Positions 10,260-19,824 of a stretch of DNA of 64,000 bases are shown here, piece by piece (position 1 is the stretch's first letter; every line of letters starts with the position of its first letter). Source of the stretch: Clostridium sp. MSJ-8. Lineage in GTDB: Bacteria > Bacillota > Clostridia > Clostridiales > Clostridiaceae. A model generated the notes under the pieces. The model had not been told where the DNA came from, made no database searches, and worked only from the letters and a program-made list of their open reading frames with translations. The stretch spans positions 62,001-126,000 of the forward strand of contig NZ_JAHLQH010000049.1 of NCBI RefSeq assembly GCF_018918325.1, read 5' to 3'. The translations under genes were made by a program, and so were the position numbers.

Positions 10260-12341
10260 ATGTCAAAAATCAGAGTATATGAATTGGCAAAAGAATTAAA
10301 CATAGAATCAAAAGAATTAATAAAATTACTAATGGATGAGTTTAGTATAGAAGTTAAAAATCACATGAGTGTTATAGAAGATGAAGATGCAGCTTTAATA
10401 AAAGAGTTATTAAATAGTTCAGAAGATAATTCGTCAGAAGAAGTTGCAGCTGATAAGAAGAGCATAGCAGACGAATATGAAGATGAGATATTAACAGAGG
10501 AAGAGAAAAAGACTAATAAGAAAAAGAAAAAGACTAAAAAACAAATTGCAGAAGAAAAAGCAAAAGCAGATCAAGAATTTGCGGAAAATACTATAGTTGA
10601 GTTAGGCGAAACTATAACTGTAAAAGAATTAGCAGATATGATCAAGAAACCATATGCAGAAGTTATTAAAACATTAATGCTATCAGGAGTTATGGCAGCA
10701 TTAAATGCAGAGATAGATTATAATACAGCTGCAAAAGTATGTGATACATTTGGAATTTTATACGATAAAAAAGTTGTTACAGCAGAACTAGAAGAATTAG
10801 AAGAAATAGAAGAAGATGAAAAGAACCTTGTTAAGAGACCACCAATAATAACAGTTATGGGACACGTTGACCACGGTAAGACTTCACTTCTAGATGCTAT
10901 AAGAAAATCAAAGGTTACTTCAACAGAAGCTGGTGGAATAACTCAACATATAGGTGCTTATACAGTATCAATAAATGGAGAAGCTATTACATTCTTAGAT
11001 ACTCCAGGACATGAAGCTTTTACTGCAATGAGAGCAAGAGGAGCTCAAATAACAGATATAGTTATATTAGTTGTTGCAGCTGATGATGGAATTATGCCTC
11101 AAACAAAAGAAGCTATTAGTCACTGTAAGGCAGCTGGAGTTCCTATAGTAGTTGCTATAAATAAGATAGATAGACCAAATGCAAATGTTGATAGAGTTAA
11201 ACAAGAATTAACTGAATATGGTTTAATATCAGAAGACTGGGGTGGAGATACTATATGTGTTCCGGTATCAGCAAAAGCAGGACTTAATATAGACCAATTG
11301 TTAGAAATGGTATTATTAACTGCTGAAATGCAAGAATTAAAAGCTAACCCTAATAGAAAAGCTAACGGAACAGTAATAGAAGCTAAGCTTGATAAAGGAA
11401 GAGGAGCAGTTGCATCATTATTAGTTCAAAACGGAACACTTCATGTGGGAGATTCAATACTAGTTGGAAACACATATGGAAGAATAAGAGCTATGTTTGA
11501 TGATGAAGGTAAGAAGATAAAGAGTGCAGGACCATCAATTCCAGTTGAAATATTAGGATTATCAGAAGTACCAGCAGCAGGAGATAGATTTAATCAAGTA
11601 AAAGATGAAAAGACAGCTAGATCTATGGCAGAAGCTAGAAAAGAAGCTGCTAAGAATGAAACATTTAATTCATCACATAAGGTTTCATTAGAAGATTTAT
11701 ATAACCAAATAAAAGAAGGTACAGTAAAGGAACTTGCAATTATAGTAAAGGCTGACGTTCAAGGTTCAATTGAAGCATTAACAGGATCATTAGAAAAATT
11801 ATCAACTGATGATGTAAAGGTAAGAGTAATTCATAGTGCAGTTGGTGCAATTACTGAAACAGATACAACTCTTGCAACAGCTTCAAATGCTATAATTATA
11901 GGATTTAATGTAAGACCTGATAATAATGCCCTTGCTGCAGCAGATAGAGATGGTGTAGAAATAAAAACTTATAGAGTTATCTATGATGCAATAGAAGATG
12001 TAAAATCAGCAATGATAGGTATGTTAGAGCCAGAATATAAAGAGGTAGTTCTAGGTCAAGCAGAAGTAAGAGAAACTTACAAGATATCTAATGTTGGAAC
12101 AATTGCTGGATGTTATGTAACAGATGGTAAGATGATGAGAAATGCAGAAGTAAGAGTTATAAGAGATGGTGTTGTAATATTTGAAAGCATATTAGCATCT
12201 CTTAAGAGATTTAAAGATGATGTAAAAGAAGTAAATACAGGATATGAATGTGGATTAAGCATAGAAAAATTCAATGATATTAAAGAAGGAGATATTATTG
12301 AAGCATTTACTATGGAAGCAATAAAGAGAAAAGAACTTTAA
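10260..12341 (+). CDS. infB: Translation initiation factor IF-2
   Basis: IF-2 is the GTPase that places initiator tRNA on the ribosome. It has an N-terminal IF2_N domain (residues 1-50, [20 protein letters not shown]), then a short Lys/Glu-rich linker. A second IF2_N-like module ([12 protein letters not shown]) precedes the G domain with [31 protein letters not shown] and NKIDRP. The C-terminal domains end in [23 protein letters not shown]. At 693 residues it has the short N-terminal region usual in clostridia. Confidence 0.97.
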   Translation: MSKIRVYELAKELNIESKELIKLLMDEFSIEVKNHMSVIEDEDAALIKELLNSSEDNSSEEVAADKKSIADEYEDEILTEEEKKTNKKKKKTKKQIAEEKAKADQEFAENTIVELGETITVKELADMIKKPYAEVIKTLMLSGVMAALNAEIDYNTAAKVCDTFGILYDKKVVTAELEELEEIEEDEKNLVKRPPIITVMGHVDHGKTSLLDAIRKSKVTSTEAGGITQHIGAYTVSINGEAITFLDTPGHEAFTAMRARGAQITDIVILVVAADDGIMPQTKEAISHCKAAGVPIVVAINKIDRPNANVDRVKQELTEYGLISEDWGGDTICVPVSAKAGLNIDQLLEMVLLTAEMQELKANPNRKANGTVIEAKLDKGRGAVASLLVQNGTLHVGDSILVGNTYGRIRAMFDDEGKKIKSAGPSIPVEILGLSEVPAAGDRFNQVKDEKTARSMAEARKEAAKNETFNSSHKVSLEDLYNQIKEGTVKELAIIVKADVQGSIEALTGSLEKLSTDDVKVRVIHSAVGAITETDTTLATASNAIIIGFNVRPDNNALAAADRDGVEIKTYRVIYDAIEDVKSAMIGMLEPEYKEVVLGQAEVRETYKISNVGTIAGCYVTDGKMMRNAEVRVIRDGVVIFESILASLKRFKDDVKEVNTGYECGLSIEKFNDIKEGDIIEAFTMEAIKRKEL

Positions 12342-12368
12342 AAATCACAGATTTGCGAGGTGATAATT

Positions 12369-12722
12369 ATGGCTAATTATAGAGGCGGCAGAATAAACGA
12401 AGAAGTTAAAAGAGAAATAAGTATTTTATTAAGAGAAGAAGTTAAAGACCCAAGACTTACTGCTATGATATCAGTAACTAATGTTAATGTTACTAGAGAT
12501 TTAAGTTATGCAAAAGTTTATGTAAGTATATTCGCAAAAGATGAAGAGGAAAAGAAGAGCAATTTTGAAGCATTAAAGAATTCGGCTGGATTTATAAGAA
12601 AAGAAATAGCTCATAGAATTAATTTAAGACAAAGTCCTCAAATAATTTTTGAATTAGATGATTCAATAGACTATGGAATGCATATAAATGATTTGCTTCA
12701 AAAGACAAAGGAAAAGAAATAG
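12369..12722 (+). CDS. rbfA: Ribosome-binding factor A
   Basis: RbfA is a KH-like 30S maturation factor that acts near the 16S rRNA 5' helix and is tied to cold adaptation. ANYRGGRINEEVKREISILLREEVKDPRL and the VNVTRDLSYAKVYVSIF strand are family hallmarks. The longer frame begins at GTG 12360 inside the GAGGTG ribosome binding site, so ATG 12369 is preferred. Its stop is two bases before the nrnA start. Confidence 0.94.
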   Translation: MANYRGGRINEEVKREISILLREEVKDPRLTAMISVTNVNVTRDLSYAKVYVSIFAKDEEEKKSNFEALKNSAGFIRKEIAHRINLRQSPQIIFELDDSIDYGMHINDLLQKTKEKK

Positions 12723-12723
12723 T

Positions 12724-13692
12724 ATGGAAATAAAGAGCGTAGCAGAAGAAATATTAAAATATAATAAAATTGCTATAACATTTCATACTTCTCCAGATGG
12801 AGATGCTATAGGAAGTTCTTTAGGGTTACTAAATGTACTAAGGAATATAGGAAAGAATGCATATATTACTTCAAGAGATGTTATCCCAGATAACCTCTCT
12901 TTCCTACCTTATGGTAAAGAAATAACTGGAGATGTTGTTATAAGCGAAGATACTGAATTAGTTATAGTATTAGATTGTGGAAATGTTGATAGGATATCTG
13001 CAGATCTAGAAAACTATAAAGGCAAGATAATTAACATAGATCATCATATGAGCAATGAAAAATTTGGCTATATTAATTATATTGAATCTGATTCTGCAGC
13101 ATGTGCAGAAATAGTATATTTACTAGCAAAAGATTTAGGGTTTAACTTTGAAAAAAATATGAAAGAATCAATAGAAGTTGGAATGTGTATATACACAGGT
13201 ATTCTTACTGATACAGGTTCTTTTAGACATTCTAATGTAACAAAAAGGACACATACTATAGCAGGAGCTCTTGTAGATATTGGAGTTAAAAATAATGAAA
13301 TTCATAGCTATATATTTGAAAATAGACCATATGAAAAAATAAAACTTATAGGTAGTACTATGAGCAATTTAGAATTACTATGTAATAATAAAGTTGCTTA
13401 TGTAGAAGTATCTATAGACCTTCTAAGATCTTTAGGTTTCGAAAATGTAGATACATCCGATATAATATCTATGGCATTAAGCATTAATGGAGTAGAAGTG
13501 GCTGTACTTACAAAGGAAGCAGAAGATGGAGTTAAAGCGAGTCTTCGTTCAAAAAATGATATTGATGTTAGAAAAATTGCAGAAGCATTAGGTGGCGGTG
13601 GTCATGTTAAAGCTGCTGGATTAAAGATAAAAGATGTAACATTAGGCGAAGCAAAAGAAAAAATAATTAACGAAGTGAAAAAAGAGTTATAG
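12724..13692 (+). CDS. nrnA: NanoRNase/pAp phosphatase, DHH family
   Basis: NrnA-type DHH/DHHA1 phosphoesterases degrade two- to five-base RNA and dephosphorylate pAp. Metal-binding motifs are visible: TFHTSPDGDAIGSSLGL, VLDCGNVDR, the DHH motif in NIDHHMSNEKFGYIN, and GILTDTGSFRHSN. The DHHA1 part has GGGGHVKAAG near the C terminus. The start is set at ATG 12724, directly after the rbfA stop, because the upstream extension would lie inside rbfA. Its place between rbfA and truB is typical of Firmicutes. Confidence 0.92.
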   Translation: MEIKSVAEEILKYNKIAITFHTSPDGDAIGSSLGLLNVLRNIGKNAYITSRDVIPDNLSFLPYGKEITGDVVISEDTELVIVLDCGNVDRISADLENYKGKIINIDHHMSNEKFGYINYIESDSAACAEIVYLLAKDLGFNFEKNMKESIEVGMCIYTGILTDTGSFRHSNVTKRTHTIAGALVDIGVKNNEIHSYIFENRPYEKIKLIGSTMSNLELLCNNKVAYVEVSIDLLRSLGFENVDTSDIISMALSINGVEVAVLTKEAEDGVKASLRSKNDIDVRKIAEALGGGGHVKAAGLKIKDVTLGEAKEKIINEVKKEL

Positions 13693-13694
13693 TT

Positions 13695-14570
13695 ATGGAT
13701 GGAGTATTAAATATATTTAAAAATAAAAAAATGACATCATTTGATGTTGTAAGAAAAGTTAAAAAGGTTGCTCATGAAAAGAAAGTTGGTCATACAGGAA
13801 CATTAGATCCAGAAGCAACTGGAGTACTTCCAGTATGTTTAGGAAGAGCTACTAAAATAATAGATTATATTATGAATGATGATAAAAGCTATTATGTTTC
13901 CTTTAAACTTGGTGTTATAACTACAACTTATGACATGGAAGGGGACATAATAGAAGAAAATTCTATAGATAGTATTACAGAAGAACAAATATTAAAAGCT
14001 ATAGATAATTATAGAGGCGAATACCTTCAAGTTCCACCTATGTATTCTGCATTAAAAAAAGATGGCGTTAGATTGTATGAACTTGCAAGAAAAGGAATAG
14101 AAATTGAAAGAGAAGGCCGTAAAGTTAATATAAAAGATATTAATGATATCAATATCAAGCTTCCAATAGTATCTATGAATGTTACATGTTCAAAAGGGAC
14201 TTATATAAGAAGTTTATGTTATGATATTGGACAATATCTTAAGGTAGGTGCAACTGTAACAGAACTTAAAAGAACTAGAACGTCTAATTTTTTTGAAGCT
14301 GATTCAGTTAATATAGATGATTTAGATGAAGATAATATACAAGAGTATATTATACCTATTAAGGAAGCACTTAATAACTATCCATCTTTGGTGGTAAATA
14401 AAAAGTTTCAAAAGTTACTTTCAAACGGAGTTAAAGTGTGCGATAAAACTATTAATAATGATAGTATAAAAATTGATACACTGTATACTGTATTAACAGA
14501 AGAAGGGGAACTTATAGGGCTTGGCAAAAGAGATAAGAATGGATTTAAGATAGAGAAATTGTTAAATTAA
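13695..14570 (+). CDS. truB: tRNA pseudouridine-55 synthase
   Basis: TruB makes pseudouridine 55 in the T-loop of tRNAs. The catalytic motif GHTGTLDPEATGVLPVCLG places the catalytic Asp at about residue 38. The YLQVPPMYSALKKDGVRLYELARKG and CSKGTYIRSLCYDIG blocks follow, with a short PUA-like C-terminal region. The start is two bases after the nrnA stop, indicating coupled translation. Confidence 0.95.
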   Translation: MDGVLNIFKNKKMTSFDVVRKVKKVAHEKKVGHTGTLDPEATGVLPVCLGRATKIIDYIMNDDKSYYVSFKLGVITTTYDMEGDIIEENSIDSITEEQILKAIDNYRGEYLQVPPMYSALKKDGVRLYELARKGIEIEREGRKVNIKDINDINIKLPIVSMNVTCSKGTYIRSLCYDIGQYLKVGATVTELKRTRTSNFFEADSVNIDDLDEDNIQEYIIPIKEALNNYPSLVVNKKFQKLLSNGVKVCDKTINNDSIKIDTLYTVLTEEGELIGLGKRDKNGFKIEKLLN

Positions 14571-14586
14571 AATAGGAGTAATAAGC

Positions 14587-15480
14587 ATGATTAAGGAAGG
14601 CAGTTATGTCGCACTAGGTAGCTTTGATGGCATACATATGGGGCATATGTCTCTTATAAATAAAACAGTAGAACTTGCTCGTAATAATAATGCGAAAAGC
14701 GTAGTGTATACTTTTAAAAATCATCCAAGGGAAGTAATTAACAAGGATGCATCAATAGAATTATTAATGGATAATGAAGAAAAATATAATGTTTTAAAAG
14801 AAAATAATATAGACATTATAAAATTTCAAGAATTCGATATGGATTTTATGCAAAAATCTTCTGAAGAGTTTGTAAGAGATTTAGTAGAAGAATTTAATGT
14901 AAAAGGAATTGTTGTTGGTTTTAATTATAGATTTGGCTATAAAAATTCAGGTGATGTAAAACTACTAGAAGCTTTATCTAAAAAATATAATTATACATTG
15001 TATGTTATGCCAGCTTTTACTTATAATAATTTAGTTGTAAGTAGTACAGAAATAAGAAATGTAATAAAAGAAGGAAATATTGAAAAAGCTAACATAATGC
15101 TTGGAAGAGCATATATGCTTCATGGAATTGTAGAGCGTGGAAAACAAATTGGCAGGACTATAGGGTTTCCTACAGCAAATTTAAAATATAATAATAAAAA
15201 AATATTGCCTAAAGAAGGTGTATATTATACAGAAGTTAAGGTTAATAATAATTTGTATAAAGCAATAACTAATATAGGTAATAATCCTACTGTTAATGGA
15301 TCGAAGTTAACAGTAGAAAGTTACTTGTTAGACTTTGATGAAGATATATATGATAAAGAAATACAAGTATATTTCTTAAAATATATAAGAGGAGTTCATA
15401 AATTTAATTCTTTAGATGAATTAAAGAATCAACTAGAAAAAGATAAAAACTTTGCGTATAATCAAAAAAAATATATATAA
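14587..15480 (+). CDS. ribF: Bifunctional riboflavin kinase/FAD synthetase
   Basis: RibF converts riboflavin to FMN and then FAD. The N-terminal FAD synthetase domain (about residues 1-175) shows GSFDGIHMGHMSLI and VVGFNYRFGYKNSGD. The C-terminal riboflavin kinase domain (about 180-297) shows GRTIGFPTANL and NIGNNPT. It closes the nusA operon. It also supplies FAD, the flavin donor that the ApbE fusion at 38788 would need. Confidence 0.95.
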   Translation: MIKEGSYVALGSFDGIHMGHMSLINKTVELARNNNAKSVVYTFKNHPREVINKDASIELLMDNEEKYNVLKENNIDIIKFQEFDMDFMQKSSEEFVRDLVEEFNVKGIVVGFNYRFGYKNSGDVKLLEALSKKYNYTLYVMPAFTYNNLVVSSTEIRNVIKEGNIEKANIMLGRAYMLHGIVERGKQIGRTIGFPTANLKYNNKKILPKEGVYYTEVKVNNNLYKAITNIGNNPTVNGSKLTVESYLLDFDEDIYDKEIQVYFLKYIRGVHKFNSLDELKNQLEKDKNFAYNQKKYI

Positions 15481-15503
15481 TTACTAAAGAATAAGAAAAT
15501 ATA

Positions 15504-15612
15504 TTTACAATTATATTGCTTTTTGTTATAATTACTAAGGAACCTAACCCTAAGTTTGAAGAATGCCAACTTCTTACATGGAGTTATGGGGATAATATTT
15601 GGAGGTGCAATA
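15504..15612 (+). promoter_or_regulatory. rpsO promoter and structured leader
   Basis: A strong sigma-A promoter lies after ribF: TTTACA at 15504-15509, a 17-base spacer, and TATAAT at 15527-15532. The transcript would carry a leader of about 74 bases before rpsO. This leader contains short self-complementary segments (GAAG with CTTC near 15558-15575, and CCC with GGGG farther apart). S15 autoregulates its mRNA in several bacteria, so this may be such a leader; that part is inference. Confidence 0.6.
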
Positions 15613-15876
15613 ATGGATAAAGCAAGAAAATTAGAGATTATTAAAGAATACGGTAGAGGAGAAGGAGATACAGGTTCTCCAGAAGTTCAAATAGCTTTAT
15701 TATCAGAAAGAATTAAAGACTTAACTGAACACTTAAAAGTTCACAAGAAAGATCACCACTCAAGAAGAGGATTATTAATGATGGTTGGTCAAAGAAGAGG
15801 GCTTTTAGATTACTTACAAAAGGTTGATATCGAAAGATACAGAGCTATCGTTAAGAAGTTAGGATTAAGAAGATAA
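15613..15876 (+). CDS. rpsO: 30S ribosomal protein S15
   Basis: S15 binds 16S rRNA helices early in 30S assembly. The 87-residue protein has the whole family signature: [36 protein letters not shown] and [14 protein letters not shown] 15613 is chosen over the upstream ATG 15556, since GGAGGTG at 15601-15607 lies just before it and the protein then has the standard length. It has its own promoter and a terminator at 15889. Confidence 0.97.
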   Translation: MDKARKLEIIKEYGRGEGDTGSPEVQIALLSERIKDLTEHLKVHKKDHHSRRGLLMMVGQRRGLLDYLQKVDIERYRAIVKKLGLRR

Positions 15877-15888
15877 TTAATCTCATTT

Positions 15889-15917
15889 AGAGCGGCACTT
15901 GTCGCTCTTTATTTTTA
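15889..15917 (+). terminator. Terminator after rpsO
   Basis: AGAGCGGC pairs with GTCGCTCT (one wobble) around an ACTT loop, followed by TTATTTTT. Confidence 0.85.
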
Positions 15918-15960
15918 AATTTATATAGGATTAGATATTGTTTTGGAAGGAGGCAATTTT

Positions 15961-18071
15961 ATGACAAAAGTGCTTAGCACTCAAGTAGCAGGTAGAGAAT
16001 TAAAAGTTGAATTTGGAAAAGTAGGTATGTTATCTAATGCTGCTATATTTATGAGTTATGGAGATACAGTAATACTTACTAATGTTAATGCTTCTCCTGA
16101 ACCAAGAGAAGGTATAGATTTTTTCCCACTTAGTGTTGAATATGAAGAAAGGTTATACTCTGTAGGTAAAATTCCAGGAGGATTTATAAAAAGAGAAGGA
16201 AGACCTACTGAAAAGGCTATATTAAATGGTAGAGCTGTAGATAGAACTATAAGACATTATTCCCAAAGGGATATAGAAATGATGTTCAAGTTGTTGCTAC
16301 AGTTGTTTCTGTAGAGAAAGATAATCTTCCAGAAATATTAGCAATTAATGCTGCTTCTATGGCATTATGTTTATCTAGTATTCCATATACAATTCCAGTT
16401 GCAGCAGTGCAAGTAGGATTAGTTGATGGAGAATTAGTAATTAATCCAACAGCAGAACAAAGAGAAAAAACAGAATTACATCTTACTGTTTGTGCAACTG
16501 ATGAAAGAGTAATGATGATAGAAGCTGGTGGAAATGAAATACCAGAAGACAAAATGATAGAAGCTATTAAGTTTGGTTTCGATGCATGTCAACCTATAGT
16601 AGAATTCCAAAAGGAAGCTATGAAAACTATGGGTAAAGAAAAAGATACTCCTAATTATTATAAGGTGGATGAAGAATTAGAAAAGCAAATAAGAGAATTC
16701 GCATCAGCAATGGTAAAAGAAGCTATGTATATAACTGACAAGGATGAAAGAAATGCAGCTATAGACTTAGTAAATGAAAAAGTAAAAGAACAATTTGCAG
16801 ATGTATATGATGAAAAGATACTAGATATAAAAGAAATTTTATATGTAATGCAAAAAGAAGTAGTAAGAAACATGCTACTTAATGAAAAGAGAAGACCTGA
16901 TGGAAGAGCTTTTGATCAAGTAAGACCTATAAGCTGTGAAGTGTCACTATTACCTAGAACTCATGGTACTGGTTTATTTACTAGAGGATTGACTCAAGTA
17001 ATGACAGTAGCAACATTAGGTTCTGTAGGTGATGTTCAAATATTAGATGGAATTGAAGAAAATGAAACTAAGAGATATATGCATCATTATAACTTCCCAG
17101 GATATAGTGTTGGAGAAGTTAAACCTCTTAGAGGACCTGGTAGAAGAGAGATAGGACATGGTGCATTAGCAGAGAGAGCTCTTGAACCATTAATTCCTTC
17201 AGAAGAGGAATTCCCATATACTATAAGATTAGTATCAGAAGTTTTAAGCTCTAATGGATCAACATCTCAAGCATCAGTATGTGGTTCTACTTTAGCTTTA
17301 TTAGATGCTGGAGTTCCTATTAAGAGACCTGCTGCTGGTATTGCAATGGGACTTATTACTTCACCGGATTTAAAGGAAGAAGCTGTAATAACTGATATTC
17401 AAGGAATAGAAGACTTCTTTGGAGATATGGACTTTAAGGTGGCAGGAACAACAGAAGGTATTACATCAATCCAAGTTGATACAAAGATTCATGGATTAAG
17501 CTTTAGTATAATAGAAAATGCTATAAGAGATGCTAGAAAAGCTAGAGTTATGATTATAGGTAAGATATTAGATTGTATTCCTGAACCAAGAAAGGATGTA
17601 TCTGAATATGCACCTAAAACATCTATAATCAAAATAGATCCAGAAAAGATAAGAGATGTAATTGGTGCTGGCGGTAAGGTTATCAATAAGATAATAGCTG
17701 ATACTGGAGTTAAGATAGATATAAATGAAGATGGTACAGTATTTGTTTCATCTCCAGATCATAATGGCGTAAATGCAGCAATTAAGATTATTGAAGGTCT
17801 TACAAAAGAAGTAAAGGTTGGGGAAGTTTATTTAGGAAAGGTAACTAAGATAACTACTTTTGGTGCTTTCGTAGAAGTTCTTCCAAATAAAGAAGGATTA
17901 GTTCACATATCAAAACTTGATAAAAACAGAGTAAACAAGGTTGAAGATGTAGTTACAGTAGGTGATGAAATCTTAGTAAAAGTTGTAGAAATTGATGATC
18001 AAGGTAGAATTAATCTTTCAAGAAAAGATGCATTAGCAGAGCAAGAACAAAAACAAAATACTGAAGAGTAA
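15961..18071 (+). pseudogene. pnp: Polynucleotide phosphorylase, frameshifted by a single missing base
   Basis: PNPase is a phosphorolytic 3'-5' exoribonuclease of the RNA decay machinery. Codons 1-98 ([14 protein letters not shown]... to DRTIR) read in one frame. The conserved continuation [25 protein letters not shown] lies in the next frame, and the first frame stops at TAG 16312. At 16252-16262 the DNA reads AGA CA TTA TTC. Restoring one C after 16255 gives AGA CCA TTA TTC, which encodes the family's RPLF and rejoins the frames. The repaired product would be 703 residues with both RNase PH domains, KH ([24 protein letters not shown]) and S1. This is either a real lesion or a sequencing error. 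ATG 15961 follows GGAAGGAGG. Confidence 0.9.
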
Positions 18072-18097
18072 TAGATTTGATTTAGTATTATGAATTT

Positions 18098-18152
18098 AAG
18101 AAAGCCAAGAATTTCTTTACAAAAAAATAAAGAATTCCTGGCTTTCTTTAAT
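18098..18152 (+). terminator. Long hairpin terminator after pnp
   Basis: A 20-bp stem (AAGAAAGCCAAGAATTTCTTT at 18098-18118 against 18129-18148, one bulge and one wobble) with a ten-base loop. The tail is only TTAATTAA, so termination may be incomplete. It lies 16 bases before the M16 peptidase start. Confidence 0.7.
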
Positions 18153-18167
18153 TAATGAGGTGAAAAA

Positions 18168-19460
18168 ATGATAAAAATATTTACCCTAAAAAATGGACTT
18201 AGAATTGTAACTGAAAATAGGACTGAAGTAAATTCTATAAGTGTTGGTGTTATGGTGAAAAGTGGTTCTAGAAATGAAACAGAAGATATAAACGGAATAT
18301 CACATTTCCTAGAACATATGATTTTTAAAGGAACAGAAAAGAGAAATTCAAGAGAAATAGCAGAATCAATAGAAAATTTAGGTGGACAATTAAATGCATA
18401 TACAAGTAAAGAAGTAACTTGTTATTATATAAAAAATTTATATACTCATTTAGAAAAATCTATTGAAGTATTGTCTGATATGTTAAATAATTCGATTTTT
18501 GATTCTACAGAATTAGAAAGAGAAAAAAGTGTTGTTATAGAGGAAATAAATATGACAGAAGATAGCCCAGAGGATGTACTATATGATTTACATGCTAAAA
18601 CATCTTTTGGAGAAGATCCACTAGCTTACCCTGTTCTAGGTAGTATAGATAATGTAAATAGCTTTGATAGAGAATTATTACTTAATTATAAAAAGAAAAA
18701 ATATACTCCTAAAAATTCAGTTATATCAATATGTGGAAGATTTGATGAAGTGGAATTAATGGAGCTTTTAGAAAAATATTTTGGTGAGTATAATAATGAC
18801 AATATATATGAACCTAAATATTCTTCAAGTAATATATTAACAGGTAGCATGTATTCTGATAAGGATATAGAACAGCTACATATAAACCTAGGATTAAAAG
18901 GATTAAAAGCAGGACATAAAAATGGCTATTCTTTAGTTTTATTAAGTAATATATTTGGAGGAGGAGCATCATCAATATTATTTCAAAATGTAAGAGAGAA
19001 ATTAGGACTTTGTTATAATATATATTGTTATCCTCAAACATTTCAAGAAGTAGGAATGCTTAATATATATTGTGGATTAGGCAAGGATTATGGAGAAAAA
19101 GCACTAGAAGTTATAGATAAAGAAATAAAAAGATTTTCAAAAGAAGGTATAGACAAAGAATTGCTAGAAATAAATAAAGAAAAGATAAAGACTAATTATA
19201 TACTTGGACTTGAAAGTACAAGTTCGAGAATGTTTAGTAATGCTAAGCAAATTCTATTTAAAAACAAAATAGATACTGAAGAAGAAGTGATAAATAAAGT
19301 AGATAAAATATCTATGGAAGATATAGATTTTGTTCTTAAAAGCACATTTGGAGAAGGTATAATAAATGCAGCTTATGTTGGGCATAATGTTAATGTAGAT
19401 AAATTAGATAATGTAATTGGTATATCTAAGCAAGCTTTTAGAGAACCAACTAATATATAA
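18168..19460 (+). CDS. M16 family zinc metallopeptidase
   Basis: A pitrilysin-family (M16) peptidase, the gene usually found directly after pnp in Firmicutes (YmxG/MlpA in B. subtilis). The inverted zinc motif HFLEH is at residues 46-50, and the downstream third ligand region EREKSVVIEEINMTEDSPED is present. The N-terminal FTLKNGLRIVTE and the LNAYTSKEVTCYYIKNL block are family hallmarks. At 430 residues it is the single-copy bacterial form, which acts as a dimer. The physiological substrate is not known. Confidence 0.92.
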   Translation: MIKIFTLKNGLRIVTENRTEVNSISVGVMVKSGSRNETEDINGISHFLEHMIFKGTEKRNSREIAESIENLGGQLNAYTSKEVTCYYIKNLYTHLEKSIEVLSDMLNNSIFDSTELEREKSVVIEEINMTEDSPEDVLYDLHAKTSFGEDPLAYPVLGSIDNVNSFDRELLLNYKKKKYTPKNSVISICGRFDEVELMELLEKYFGEYNNDNIYEPKYSSSNILTGSMYSDKDIEQLHINLGLKGLKAGHKNGYSLVLLSNIFGGGASSILFQNVREKLGLCYNIYCYPQTFQEVGMLNIYCGLGKDYGEKALEVIDKEIKRFSKEGIDKELLEINKEKIKTNYILGLESTSSRMFSNAKQILFKNKIDTEEEVINKVDKISMEDIDFVLKSTFGEGIINAAYVGHNVNVDKLDNVIGISKQAFREPTNI

Positions 19461-19526
19461 GAATAAATAATCTCTTGTTATCATAATTATCAAGTATATA
19501 GAGAAATATATAAGGAATGATAATTT

Positions 19527-19811
19527 ATGGTAAGCGAAGAGAAGATTAAAACATTAAGAGAAATAGGTAGTTATGAGATTATTAATATAAACGATGGAGA
19601 AAAATATGACTGCTTACAAAATAATGATTTAGTGGTAGATGAAGAAGGAAACTTAAGATATTTAATAATAAACATAGGAAAAAGCAAGCTTAGCCTATTT
19701 AGTACGACAAGAGAATTTTTAGAGATTCCTTGGAGATGCGTCAAGAAGATAGGGGCAAAAACTATAATTTTAGATGCAGAAAAAGATGACATTAAAAAAG
19801 GGCAGCTTTAA
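19527..19811 (+). CDS. YlmC/YmxH family PRC-barrel protein
   Basis: A 94-residue PRC-barrel-like protein of the YlmC/YmxH family, common in endospore formers and classed as sporulation-associated. Typical features are LREIGSYEIININDGEKYDCL, the DLVVDEEGNLRYLII strand pair and the PWRCVKKIGAKTIILD end. Its place after the M16 peptidase and before dapG matches the ymxG-ymxH-dapG region of Bacillus. No molecular function is established. The 66-base gap upstream shows only a partial palindrome (TTGTTATCATAATTATCAAG). Confidence 0.85.
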   Translation: MVSEEKIKTLREIGSYEIININDGEKYDCLQNNDLVVDEEGNLRYLIINIGKSKLSLFSTTREFLEIPWRCVKKIGAKTIILDAEKDDIKKGQL

Positions 19812-19824
19812 AGAGGTAAGAAAA

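Noticed and set aside
16359..18071. A separate gene starting at ATG 16359
   Set aside because: The frame is the continuation of PNPase. There is no ribosome binding site at 16359, and conserved PNPase residues lie in this frame upstream back to 16257.
19475..19494. Second Fur-like site before the YlmC/YmxH gene
   Set aside because: TTGTTATCATAATTATCAAG contains GATAAT in reverse but does not keep the 7-1-7 symmetry or the 19-base consensus.
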